The notes beneath the pieces are model-generated. The model saw only the letters and a list, made by a program, of their open reading frames with translations. It did no database searches and had not been told where the DNA came from. Of a DNA stretch of 64,000 bases, positions 12,401 to 22,200 are shown in pieces. The translations under genes and the position numbers were made by a program. The DNA lies in the NCBI RefSeq assembly GCF_037042905.1, contig NC_087253.1:14627501-14691500 (forward strand), given 5' to 3'. How positions within the stretch are numbered: position 1 is the stretch's first letter; each line of letters opens with the position of its first letter. The stretch is from Lytechinus pictus. Its lineage: Eukaryota > Echinodermata > Echinoidea > Temnopleuroida > Toxopneustidae.

Positions 12401-15400
12401 CCCATAGGTCTGGCCAATCAGAAGTCACGTTAGGTGGGATTGGAGTGGAGGATGACCAATCAGGAAGCTTGACTGATAGGGTTGTGGAGAGATGCCGACA
12501 TAAGAGCGGGAGAGTGGACTCCAAGAGGGTTCTGGATATATTGAAGCAGGAGGATAGCAAGCGTAATAAGGTAACTGGAAGTCTCAACTGGTTTCAACTG
12601 GTCAAAACTGCAAAAAACTGGTTCCAATTGATATCTTAATGACCAAATGATACACTCAGTCTTCATCATTGTTATCTTTGAGATCAGCTGCAGAGTCCTT
12701 TAGAGATTGCAACAGAAAAAGATCGAGTGATTATTGACACCAGTACAAACCATGATATCAAATTCAGCCAAGTTCCTTACCTGTAATGAAACATTCTGAG
12801 GAGTGTAGTCTTGTAATATGGCCAACTTGAATGATAGCACATCCAGTCACTATTGAATACATTTATACCGCAATAATTATGTTACTAATGGGGCGTTGCA
12901 AGAAACTTGCGATCAATTGCAAGTCTATTTTTGTTCCCGAAATCAAGCATATGCCGTGCAATTAATTGCAAATTTGCGATTGATTGCTAATCTGCTCCAT
13001 GAAACAAGGGGTGTAATTTGATTTGCTATAGATAAAAGTGATCAATCAATTGCAAATTTGCAACAGAATATTTGCAATTGAACGCAAATATTTTCTTGCA
13101 ACACCCCCTAAGTATCATAAAATAGCACCATTCCTGTCAGAAACATTTTACTTTCTCTACAAATAAAATAATAGACCAATTTTTTCTCTGAATTATCAAT
13201 AGTCATTTTAAAAAGTATATTTTAAGACTAGATATCTATAACGCAGAGTCCTGGTGTGAGTCAGTTTGCTTTCCCTTTAAATAACATATTCATGTCTTAT
13301 TTTCACATCTTATCATTGTTGATATTTTTTGTTAGATACAGACATCTATACACCCAATACCCATTACTCATCATGTATTTCCCTGTTTAGTAACATTGTC
13401 CAATCTCGGGAGCTTCTTTATCAATATACGCATTATAATAGATTCTAGATTGATATCACTTTACAAATAATTATAATGATAAGAACCAGCATTTATTGCA
13501 ATCTCCATTATGCACTATATCACATTGTTACAAATCATAAACAACAGATTACCCAAATAAAAACAAAAGAAAAGAGATGCGAGTGTTGTATTTGTTGTTT
13601 ATCCGGAGACTAGTATATTTTCAGTTTGTTGGTATTTTCACAGATTTGCAGAATAAAAATGAAAGTAGATTGCAGTTGACCCTAAATAAATCAACTTCTC
13701 TTGTACTTTTAGGCAGCTAAGGAGATCAAAGAGCAACGGATAAAAAACTTTACGCAACACTTCACACTCAAGGAAGAAGCTACACTCACAAAACTACAGC
13801 ATTTTAAAGAGCAACTCCGTAAGCAGCAAGAAAGTGAGAAACGGCGAAGTGATTCTTCATTGAGCATGAGCCAATCATGGGATGGTCATGTGAACACTGC
13901 ATGGTCTGATGATGTCACAATAGAGAGGTCAGGGATTGACCAATCAGGAACTTTTGTTTCTGCAATAAATGAAAGTGAATCTGCTAATGATGTAGGAAAG
14001 AATGTGATCGATGGAGGACATGGGAAGAACCAACCAGCCAGATCCCCAGACAACTTTGTAAATGATGATTCTCAAAAGCGAAATATCCCTCTTCAAATGT
14101 CTTCCTCATTTCAAAAAATGGTTTCCAAGGAAAATTCTCTTGACATTTCATCAAAGAACAACAACAAAATTGCTGCTGAACCTACTCATGGTGGTACAGT
14201 TGTCCAGAATTTGCATGCATCCAATGTCCCGCAGGAAAGATCACCTCATAGGACGTCTTTGGAAGATCCATCTGCCAAGACGATAGCCTTGACCAGAGAC
14301 TCTTTATCCCATGGAGGAGATAACACTTCTGTTCAGGTGTCCAACATCACCACTGGCAGTTCTGCCAGTGTGCAGTCTCCATTGTCCACAAATATTTCCA
14401 TGCTGCAGAGTTCTCCTTTTGGAGGAGTTACCAATAGCAGTTCTATTGGAGAAGGAACTATCCTTGTTAGCCAGGACTCAAAGATGTCTTCAATGCTTCT
14501 AGGAAGGTCTTCTACTCCTGGATTGTCAGTGGGTGATGAACCAGCTCTAAGCCATTCTGCAGAGTCCATCTTCCAGGAACCACATGGATTGCCAGAACAG
14601 TCACCAGATCGGACCTTGACCAATCCTAGAAGTTCCTTTGATGCAGCATTGTCTTCCATGCTCCGTCAGGATAAATCAACAGTCAGCCCTGCAGCCCTTG
14701 AGGACACCAAATTCAAAGTAAGTAGAGATTTTCTGATATTTCCATTCCCATTTCAAGAAATTTTGGTTTTTGGGGTACTATTTTATCGCAGATGTTATGG
14801 AAAACTAACACCTTTGTGAATACAAAGCATAAGAAGTGTGTTCATTGCAAATGTTAAGACACAAACCCAAACAGCTCGCGTTCTAGTAATAATATTTAAA
14901 ATCCACTTTGCAGAGTGCTTTAGGCACAACGAAAGAAAGAAAAAATGAAGAGGAGATGCAGGGATAATTAAACAAAGGAAGCATTAAGTACATGCATCTT
15001 CCAGTAATGTTTTTGACAGAAATGCAATCTCTTATGATCGAAGGGAGATATATCCAGAGAAATGGTTCAGCATGGGCGAAAGCCATGCCCACCATGCCGT
15101 TGTAGATTTGGGAAATCCTGAAGAAAATTTAATTTCAAATAGTCACACTTCTCTTGATCCCCAATTATTCTTTCAGGCGCAACATAGTGGAGATGTCTCT
15201 CTAGCACTGAATACAAAGCTCCTTGATTACCTGGGTGGTAAACCTATGAGAGGTCCATCAGTCAGCAGTGTGGCCTCTCTCCAGGATGGCTTTTCAAGGT
15301 CTTCCATCAGCAGTGGTTTCACAGGGTCTTCCATGCAGCGTGATGCCTTCGGGAGTTCGACCAGCAATAGCCTTACTACAGGGTCTTCCGTTGGTACTGT

Positions 15401-16028
15401 CACCAGAGAACCATCCTTGGACAGCTTCTTTGCAGGATCTTCCATCAACAGTGATTTAACAGGGTCTTCCTTGCAGACTGATGTCTTCGGAAGATCTTCC
15501 AACAATAGCCTTGCTACAGGGTCATCTGTTGGTAGTGTTCCCAGAGAACCATCATTTGCAGAATCTTCCATCCACGGTGCCTTTCACAGATCGTCATTGA
15601 ACAGTGCCTTTGAAAGTTCTTCTCCAAGCAGATCATTTGACAGATCTTCAGTACATAGTGGCCAAACAGGATCTTCCATTGATAGTAATACAGTCACATC
15701 ATCAAAACCCCCTACTTTTCAAATAGGTGCTTCCATATCGACACTGAACAGCTGCATAGGCGAGGAAGAGTCCATTAATCCAAGAGGGGGAGAGAAAGCT
15801 AAACAGGCCTTCTTCCAAAGTAACCTGTCCACAAGTTCTCTTGGCAACCAGGTAGGGTTTAGCAATGAAAGGCCTGTGGTCAAAGCAATCGCAGAGGCAG
15901 AGAGTCAGAGGTCATATATATCAGCAGCCAAGGAAAATAAAGAGCGTATTCACAAGATCCGAAAGGCAATAAGATCAGCGGAAGTTATCCAACGAGCTTG
16001 GAAGAAATATCGTGCTCAAAGGAAATAA
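462..16028 (+). CDS. KIF6-like: KIF6-like kinesin-9 motor protein (3' part; 13 exons in window)
   Basis: Microtubule motor of the kinesin-9 type; family members act mainly in cilia and flagella. Exons: 462-612, 1111-1325, 1852-2061, 2640-2758, 3625-3742, 4661-4778, 7190-7412, 9715-9924 (acceptor may instead be at 9724, same frame), 10842-11016, 11524-11656, 12163-12570, 13713-14717, 15177-16028. All junction phases agree and give about 1311 codons before TAA. Visible motor motifs: [12 protein letters not shown], switch I NQRSSRSH, switch [15 protein letters not shown], helix [25 protein letters not shown] and [14 protein letters not shown]. These match KIF6 better than KIF9. The P-loop lies upstream, outside the window. 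After the motor come a neck coil (REEKI-rich exon at 4661), coiled coils (10842-12300), a long Ser-rich tail and a terminal IQ-like motif ([14 protein letters not shown]). Human KIF6 is about 814 residues, so the tail here is much longer. Seen: frames, splice sites, motifs. Known: family role. Inferred: orthology. Confidence 0.8.
1940..2758 (+). other. Basic loop-12 insertion of the kinesin motor (spans intron 2062-2639)
   Basis: Between helix alpha-4 (EGVIIAL) and the alpha-5 entry ([10 protein letters not shown]) the predicted protein has about 45 extra residues rich in Arg, Lys, Ser and Gly, for example [13 protein letters not shown] and VRNRRVGSAS. The intron at 2062-2639 falls inside the insertion. 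Most kinesins, including human KIF6, have only about ten residues here; kinesin-3 motors carry a Lys-rich K-loop at this place. Confidence 0.6.
2791..3083 (-). mobile_element. tRNA-derived SINE, minus orientation
   Basis: Read on the minus strand, the element begins with a tRNA-like head containing an A box (TGGTCTAGTGG) and a B box (GGTTCGAATCC), followed by a body with CACCTGGG/GGGTACCC and an ATT-rich tail at the plus-strand left end. A closely related copy in the same orientation lies at 53560-53828. Pol III promoter boxes and the tail support a SINE; it lies in the kinesin intron 2759-3624. Confidence 0.8.
3170..3330 (+). mobile_element. tRNA-derived SINE head and partial body, plus orientation
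   Basis: Same family as the copy at 2791-3083 but in the opposite orientation: GTGGTCTAATGGTTACGAC (A box), then GGGTTTGATTACC (degenerate B box), then the shared CTTCAGCAAGAAATT and CAACCCAGGTGA body. The two copies sit about 90 bp apart head to head, separated by ATC repeats. Confidence 0.7.
3781..4105. mobile_element. Foldback MITE with tRNA-like segments in both arms
   Basis: The left end ACCCAGTAAACAGATCGCAT and the right end ATGCGATCTTATTTACTGGGT's core are inverted copies, extending about 35 bp with one small indel. Inside the right arm is a tRNA-like stretch with GGTGGTATAGTCG and GGTTCGATTGCC; the left arm contains a B-box-like GGATTTGAACC on the opposite strand. Lies in kinesin intron 3743-4660. 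No transposase. Confidence 0.65.
4386..4560. repeat. GAT/ATC trinucleotide microsatellite
   Basis: Imperfect GAT repeats with interspersed variants. Open frames across it on both strands encode only Asp/His/Met/Ile runs and are not genes. It lies in the kinesin intron just before the exon at 4661. Confidence 0.85.
5149..6969. mobile_element. Nested 1.8-kb AACTGG-word element with terminal inverted repeats
   Basis: Starts CCCAGGACCAAAATCCA and ends TGGATTTTGGTCCTGGG, a terminal inverted repeat of at least 17 bp that extends imperfectly. TA dinucleotides flank it (5147-5148 and 6970-6971), and the interrupted MITE continues on each side. The interior is built from AACTGG, CCAGTT and CCAATTGG words in two blocks (5160-6200 and 6590-6960) with AT-rich unique DNA between (6200-6590). 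No transposase ORF; presumably non-autonomous. Confidence 0.75.
5270..6130. repeat. Higher-order minisatellite, 31-bp words in a 311-bp unit
   Basis: The landmark TTGGGCAACTGG occurs at 5281, 5395, 5509, 5592, 5706, 5820 and 5903, that is, spacings of 114, 114, 83, 114, 114 and 83. The 83-bp step is one 31-bp word shorter than 114. The array is therefore a roughly 311-bp higher-order unit repeated twice, followed by degenerate words. ORFs through it encode only Trp/Asn/Gln repeats and are by-products. Confidence 0.85.
7734..7886. mobile_element. Short MITE, terminal repeat GGGGCCCGTTGCAGAAAGAG
   Basis: Begins GGGGCCCGTTGCAGAAAGAG and ends CTCTTTCTGCAACGGACCCC, inverted copies with one mismatch. 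Just inside are palindromic words of the type GCAATCAATTGC. About 150 bp, non-coding, in kinesin intron 7413-9714. Confidence 0.75.
8020..9280. repeat. Probable dispersed repeat in kinesin intron
   Basis: Begins near an inverted motif GGTGGTCTG..CAGATCACC and contains alternating GCGCGC tracts (8370-8500, 8640) and a CGTGTAATCTCTATGGG motif seen at 9040 and again at 9264. No long ORF. It looks like a repeat composite; boundaries were not established. Confidence 0.4.
9282..9352 (+). mobile_element. tRNA-Arg-like SINE head
   Basis: GTGGCTCAATGGATAACGCA followed by CAGGTTCGAGTCCTG matches the D- and T-arm regions of arginine tRNA. The T arm pairs perfectly, but the acceptor and anticodon stems do not, so this is a tRNA-derived SINE head or tRNA pseudogene, not a functional tRNA. 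A poly-T/pyrimidine tail follows at 9360-9390. Confidence 0.6.
9985..10841. other. Kinesin intron with relics of CAATTGC-type MITEs
   Basis: Around 10430-10620 the sequence repeats words such as TTGCAATTGATT and resembles the MITEs at 7734 and 12891, but no clean terminal repeats remain. The rest shows nothing recognisable. Confidence 0.35.
11700..11960. mobile_element. Relic related to the TTAA-flanked MITE of 34927-35509
   Basis: Shares GTTATGAGCATTTGAAT, ATGCTATGGATATCCT-like and GTGATATCACAC segments, in the same order, with the element at 34927-35509. The ends are eroded. Kinesin intron 11657-12162. Confidence 0.5.
12891..13110. mobile_element. MITE, terminal repeat GGGGCGTTGCAAGAAA
   Basis: Left end GGGGCGTTGCAAGAAACTTG and right end TTTTCTTGCAACACCCCC are inverted copies with small differences. 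The interior again carries GCAATTGATTGC-type words. Kinesin intron 12571-13712; the remainder of that intron shows nothing else recognisable. Confidence 0.7.
15290..15700 (+). repeat. 46-residue internal duplication in the kinesin Ser-rich tail
   Basis: The coding sequence contains an imperfect tandem duplication with a 138-bp period: the TGSS-containing block beginning near 15321 recurs near 15459. Both copies run through a TGSSVG segment to a REPS motif, followed by shorter SSI/SSL/SSV modules. The period is a multiple of three, so the frame is kept. The tail is very rich in Ser and looks disordered. Confidence 0.75.
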
Positions 16029-17660
16029 CTATTTCAAGTTCTTGCCCTAAGTGTATTTTAATGTTCCCTGTTTGGATGTAGTAGGAGTGCCTTTCTTGTA
16101 ACAGTGATTTACTTTTCACAAATAGTAGGATTTACATGCATATCTTCCCTAATGGGAATATATGATATATGATTCAGAATCTGATGTTTTACCCAAGAAC
16201 TTGGCCCTGTCTTACACAGAGTTGTGATTGATACAAATCAAGTTGCGATAGATTCAAATCAAATCAGTTGCAATTGACGTTTAATTTGATTCTACAGTAT
16301 CACAACTCTTTGTAAGACAGGTCCCAGCTCACCAGTTATGGGTAAAATTGTATGCAAATCAAGAACAGCTTATTGAAACAACAATTTTGTATCATTGGCA
16401 GTAGTCAGAATGTACATATCACTGGAGGAGACAAACAATAAAAGAAAAAAGATGCTTCTTCTCTTGGACACACATTATAAAGTCCTATTCAATTTAGGCC
16501 AAGGCCTAATTCTGTGTTACAATATGGGAAGCCAACAATGTCAACATTTTGTTTTAATTGTTTTTTTGTTTGTAATCCTTTGCTGTGAAGAAAACTATTT
16601 TAGTTATTATTACCAGATGGTTATGAATGATTTGAGTGTCAAATGAGTTGACTAATTGAACATGTACTGTTAGAGATTTGTGTCATAATTGGCTATCCAT
16701 AGTAAACCACAACATAAAACAAGAATTCGAGTCAAATTTGGGTCCGTAATACTGGCCTGTACCAGCTGCACAAAAATGTGGTTAGTGCCCACAGAGCACT
16801 AAAAGCAGGTCCAGTCGCATCTTTCAAGCTTTGATGTCAAGTGTTGATCCAAGATATAAATAACGTGTCTGTTGTGACATAAGGCATCACAACAAGGCCT
16901 CTGTTAGCACTTGCAACGTCTCTGTGCAGCTGGTACTGGAAGTTTTTGAGGCTATGTCACAAATCCATCAGAAGCTTTACATTACTTTATGAAAGATGAG
17001 AAGCAATCTAATTTTTATTCTCAATTGTTTTCAATCAGTCATCAAAGTTGATATACAAGTATAGCGTTGGCATGCACTTTTGGCAGTCTACATGGAATGT
17101 ATTTGTTTTGAACAGTGTTGTATTTTCTACAATTTGAATGAAATTATTTAAAGAATTCATATTCTTATTGAAAGGTAGACAAAAACCTTTCAGCTTTGTA
17201 CTACATATTGAAGTTGTTTATAAAGCTATGCATACTTGCAAACTAGCTTTATGAAATACTTCCGAGTCTTTATTGTAAGGTTCTTTGAAATAGCAGCTGC
17301 ACTTTTTTATAATACAAATATCTCAGCAAAATGAACCGTCCTTGAAACTCCACTAGTTTTATATTCAATCATGTTAGATTAATTCATTTCCTTCAATCAT
17401 TCATGTTGTACACTATATGGTAAGCAGTATTATTCAGTATTCCCTTGTAATGCACATTTTCCTCTGAAATATTTGATTCAACTTTAATTCAGGAATACAA
17501 TTATTACGCCTTGCTAAAAAAATTATCATGACTATAATAATTGTGGATTTATAATTTGGCTATTTGTGTGCCAAAAAATGCTATTTTTGAAAATAAATTT
17601 TGTAATATTTATTGTAGATAAATTTGTGTAATTTCAAATTTTTTTCAGACTTAGCTTCCA
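16029..17660 (+). other. 3' untranslated region and downstream of the kinesin gene
   Basis: Non-coding sequence after the TAA stop. Two canonical AATAAA polyadenylation signals are present, at 16437-16442 and 17592-17597, which would give 3'UTRs of about 0.4 and 1.6 kb. An inverted-repeat element (16202-16327) sits in the proximal part. No further coding exon seen. Confidence 0.45.
16202..16327. mobile_element. Short MITE, terminal repeat CCTGTCTTACA
   Basis: CCTGTCTTACACAGAGTTGT at the left and ACAACTCTTTGTAAGACAGG-type sequence at the right are imperfect inverted copies around ATTGATTC/GAATCAAT words. It lies within the kinesin 3'UTR if the distal poly(A) signal is used, so the RNA could form a long hairpin. 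Confidence 0.7.
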
Positions 17661-18375
17661 GAACAGCATTGACAAAAAATTACCATTTGGTCTACAGAAT
17701 TACACCCACTTTGCCTATCTTCTATTGGTCGTCGGTTTACTATCAATTGGTCTAATGCCAATTTGTCCAATTACCAACTCGTCTACTAACTGTACATTTG
17801 GTCTACTATCAGTTCTCCATTATCCACATGGTCTAATTGCCATTTTGTCCACTCACCATTTCGTCTAAAAACCAATAGGTCCAATAGCCATTAAGTCCAT
17901 ATACCATTTGGTCTAATTGGAACAAGTGTTAATTGGGCAAAGTGAAAGAAAATTAAATGGATATTAGACCAAATGGTTATGAGAAGAAATGGTCATACAT
18001 GAACTGGTGATGATTGGACCAAATGGTTATTGGATATGGTGAGACAAGTTGGCTAGTAGACCAAGTGGGTTTAACCATGATGGTGTTAGGCAATCTGAGC
18101 ATTAAACCATTTGCTAGTAGACCAAGTGGGATTAGCCATGATGGTATTAGGCAATCTGAGAATTAGACCATCTGCTAGTAGCCCAAGTGGGTTTAGCCAT
18201 GATGGTGTTAGGCAATCTGAGCATTAAACCATTTGCTAGTAGACCAAGTGGGTTTAACCATGATGGTGTTAGGCAATCTGAGAATTAAACCATTTGCTAG
18301 CAGACCAAGTGGGTGTAGCCATATGATGGTGTTTGATATACAAACCAAGAATGAGACCATCTGGTAGTAGACGAA
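17655..18375. repeat. GGTCTA-word repeat with a 61-bp minisatellite
   Basis: From 17655 the text is made of variants of CATTTGGTCTAATTGCCA and their complements. From about 18030 a tandem array follows: CCAAGTGGG recurs at 18061, 18122, 18183, 18244 and 18305, an exact 61-bp spacing. The same word family occurs at 43900-44680 and 49190-49960. Confidence 0.8.
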
Positions 18376-18399
18376 ATGGATACCACTCTCTACGCTTAT

Positions 18400-18810
18400 T
18401 TGCATCTCTCTCCTTGCTCGTTATCATGCTCTCCCATGTCATTCACAGTCCCTATTATTTCTTATTCCCCTCTTTCTTTCTTCCTCCCTCCCTCCCTTCC
18501 TTCCTTTCCTACTCTCTCTCCCTTTCTCTTCTTTCTTCTATTCTTGTACTTCCATCCTTATCAAGATTTCTCCTGTTATTCACATTCCCTCTCCTTTATT
18601 ATTCCTCTCTCATGCATTCCCTCTTTTTATCTCTCTCTTCCTCTTTCTCTCTGTCTCTTTCTTTCTATCTCCCTCTCCCCCATCTTGCCCCTTCTCATAC
18701 CTCCCTCCGGACCCCTCTCTCTCTCTCTTTCTGCTCTTCCCCATCCTCTTTCCTCTCATTACCACTCTATATCCTCTCCATTCTCTTGTGCCCCCCATGT
18801 ACTTTCATAA
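18400..18810. repeat. Polypyrimidine (C/T) tract
   Basis: About 400 bases of almost pure CT-rich sequence with CTCTCT and TTCCTTCC stretches. Open frames in it are compositional. From 18811 to 19230, downstream of the minus-strand gene, nothing recognisable was seen. Confidence 0.7.
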
Positions 18811-19255
18811 CAACATAACTTATTGTACCCCTACTGATTGTTTTACAAATCAACATAATTGACAAATGATATTTATAAAGGATTTCTTTTATATATTCTA
18901 TTGCACATATAAAACAATCTAAGGTAATTCACTCATTAGATAGATGACTTACAACTCACATTCAATGCTCTTTGCGCCAGATACACAACTTTTGCCATTT
19001 TTCTGCAATGTTCCATCGTAATGAGTCTTTGGCATGTATCAATTTCATTATACATCTCAATTTTGTTTTTGAATAGGGAATAGTCATCAGGTAAAATGAT
19101 TTCAAGGTAAAAAGGCATAATATAACCAACATAATTGACATTCTGAATAATTTGAATATTTGGCTTGTAAAATTGAATGAAGGTGAAACTCTGCTTCTGT
19201 TGATTTGTCTTCAATCAGTTGGAGCATGGGCCATATTTAGAACAGCCATCTGGCA

Positions 19256-19261
19256 TTTATT
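19256..19261 (-). terminator. Candidate polyadenylation signal of the 1062-residue gene
   Basis: AATAAA on the minus strand, 27 bases past the stop codon. If used, the 3'UTR is very short. Another AATAAA overlaps the stop itself. Confidence 0.4.
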
Positions 19262-19287
19262 TCCTGCAGACCATAGATCAATGTTAT

Positions 19288-22200
19288 TTATTTTGAATGT
19301 GGGCTAAGAAGTCTTTTGGCCTCCAGGAGCTTGACCTGAGCATCAAACAACCATTGCTGAGCATCCGTCTTCTGCTTCTTCTGCAAGTCGGCAGTCGGAG
19401 ATGATGACCCAACAGATGCAAGGTTTTCCTGCCTTTTAGCTGTCGTAGGATTTTTATCTCGACTGCTTGAGGATTTGTTTGGAGTCCTTGCAGGACTCGA
19501 TGAGTTGCTTATCATTGCCATGAGGTCATCTGCAATGGTGATACTGAAAGGGGAGGGGTTCTCTGAACTTGACGCCGATGCCTTCTCATCCGCAGGAGCA
19601 GGGGATCTGTCTCCCGTTGGAGATGGCGAAGTGACTCCATTTGCTTTGGTGAATTCAGACACAAATCTACTGAAGTCATCATAGGTTTGTTCATTTGGGA
19701 ATATAATGGGAGATTCAGCGTCTATGTCAAAGGGCTTTTTGAAAGAGTCTTTCTTTTTCTTGGATTCTTTTTTTGAGCTCTTCTTCGGAAGCTCCTGATC
19801 AGTCTTCACAGGTTCCTGTTTATCTGTCTCCTTGGGCGGATTAGCTGTTTCACTTTTCTCATCGCCATCACTTTCATCAGCTTTGTCCTCAGGAACTTCC
19901 TCTCCTTTGATCATGGCAAGAAGAGTGTTCATTCCATCTTCGGCCACCTTACGACGCATCTCCTCCTGAAGTTCTGCTTCTCTCCTAACTTTTTCCTCTG
20001 CTTCTATTTTAGATTTCCTGGCCATCTCTTCCTTTTGCAGCTCATTGAAGTCGGCTATTGATCTCTTCTTTTTCCGATCCCTCTTCCGCAAGGTAGCATT
20101 GTAGAATTCATCATCGATGTCACTGTCTTCAAACTGCTCATCACTGAGTTGTACACTTTCGTCAACCTCCTGTACAGACTGAGCAAGTTTCTTCCTGATG
20201 CGGAGACGGATCTCCTCGCGTTTCTGCTCTTTCTTAGACCACTGTGGCTTTGCGGCAGGTTCACTGATGACTCTGGCCGGGTTTGTCTCAATAAGCTGCT
20301 CCGTTGCTGACAAGACTTTTTTCTTTGGCTGAACTTGTGCGCCACTAATGGGCATGTTCTGAATGAAATCTCTCTGCTGTTGGGTGATTGGCTCATAGGT
20401 TTGTTGGGGTGGTGGTGGTGGTGGAGGTTGTTGCTGCGGATACTGTCCAGGAGGATATTGCATTTGTGGTTGTGGTGGCATCATAGGAGGCCCGTAGCCG
20501 TATGGGTTCATGCCATAATATGGCATTGGCGGAGGTGGCATCGGGTAAGGCATCATGATGGGCATCATCATTGGATTCCCTGGCACTCCTCCTTGAAAAC
20601 CACCATATGCCCTACCATTTGGTTGTTGGACCCTTGGCTGTTCTTCTTCAACCTCATCTGGGACTTTCCCTCCCAAAGCTGCAATCAAAGTCTTCTGGAA
20701 CTCGGAATCACTGCCAGATGCATTGATGATGACAATGGGTCTGTTCGTGTTGTCACCATGTGGTTTATCTGCAAGGTTTGGTGCAGCACCCGCTGTTTCA
20801 TCATCAGTTACTTTCTGAGCAACCTCTTGTGGAGGTGGTGGTGGAGGGGTTGGTTCCTTTGGAGGTGGAGGTGGTGGTGGAGTAGGTTCCTTAGGTGGTT
20901 CTGGTGTCGGAGTTTTTGCACGTGAGAATAGAGACTTAACTTTCCCCCACCCAGCTCCTTTATCTGGCTCCTCTTTGATGCTGTTTAAAGTTGTCCTTGA
21001 GGCATTGATATTGGCCATGCTTGGAGTTCGTAATGTTACTTGTGATCCTGTCTTACTTGGGATGCTTTTCTTCCTCCCAAATAACTTCGACAGTATACCC
21101 CTTTGTTTTTCCTTCACTTCCTCATTATCTTCCTCCACCGAGTTGTCAGCTCTATTTTCTTCCGTTAGAGTTTGTTCTGTCTTTGCTTCCTCTGGAGGAT
21201 TATCGGGAGGCTGTTCGGTCACCTCTTTGAGTTCTTCTGTCGTTCTATCTTCCTGGACAACGGATTTACTTTCCTCTTCCTCAATCTCCTTCGGCTGATC
21301 TTCATCCTTGACCTCTGCTTTCTCTTCAGTATTTCCAGCCTCTTCTTCTTTATCACTCTCCTCCTCCGGTGTGTCCTCTGTTGTTTCTTCTTCTTTGACA
21401 TCCTCCACTGATTTTTCCTCCGGATTCTCTGCTGTTTCTTCGGGATCTTTCTTCTCCTCAGCTACTTCTTCTGTAGGTTCCTCGGGTTTTGGCTCCTCTT
21501 CTTCTTTGATTTGTTCTTCTTCTTTGACTTCTTCGGGTGTTCCTTCTTGCTGTGGTTCATCTTCTGGCTTTTGCTCTTCTGGCTTTTGCTCTTCTGGCTT
21601 TTCCTCTTCTGGTTTTTCTTCTTTGTTCTGTTCATCCTCCTTTTGGGGCTCAGGCGCCTCCTCTACTGGTTCCTTTTTGCCAAACATTTTCTTCATGAAC
21701 AACGACATCCTGGCAACCCTCGAAAACTTGTTGGCAGGTTTCGTTTCCTTTTGCTTATTTTCTTCCTTACGCTTCTCTTCTTCCTTCTGCTTTCTTTCCT
21801 CTTCTTCCTTTCGTTTTCTTTCTTCTTCCTCTTGTCTCTTTCTTGCCTCTTCTTCCTCTTTCCTTTTTTCCTCTTCCTCAAGTTTCCTTTTCTCCTCAGC
21901 TTCCCTCAATCTCTCTTCCTCTTCTCGTTTTCTTTTCTCCTCCTCTTCTCGTTTTCTTTTCTCCTCCTCCTGTTGTTGAGATGTTGGTGGTCTGCTCCAA
22001 GCCTGACGGGTGGAGACCCGGCTTTCGTGTCCCTCCTGGATGCTCTCAAGCGGTGGTTTGTTGCTGACAGTTCCAACTCGACGTGACCCTCTTCCCCTGC
22101 CTCTACCCCTTCCTCGTCCTCTCCCTCTGTCCTGATTGTCACCACCACCTGCACTTCTTGGTGAAGGTGCACCCCTTCCTTGTGATGGAGGGCGCCCCCT

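Noticed and set aside
15072..15176. Upstream extension of the last kinesin exon from an ATG at 15072
   Set aside because: A good acceptor (ATTCTTTCAG) at 15175-15176 joins in phase with the donor at 14717; the upstream part is intron.
18030..18335. Second CRISPR-like array (61-bp period)
   Set aside because: The full 61-bp unit is repeated without variable spacers, so it is a minisatellite.
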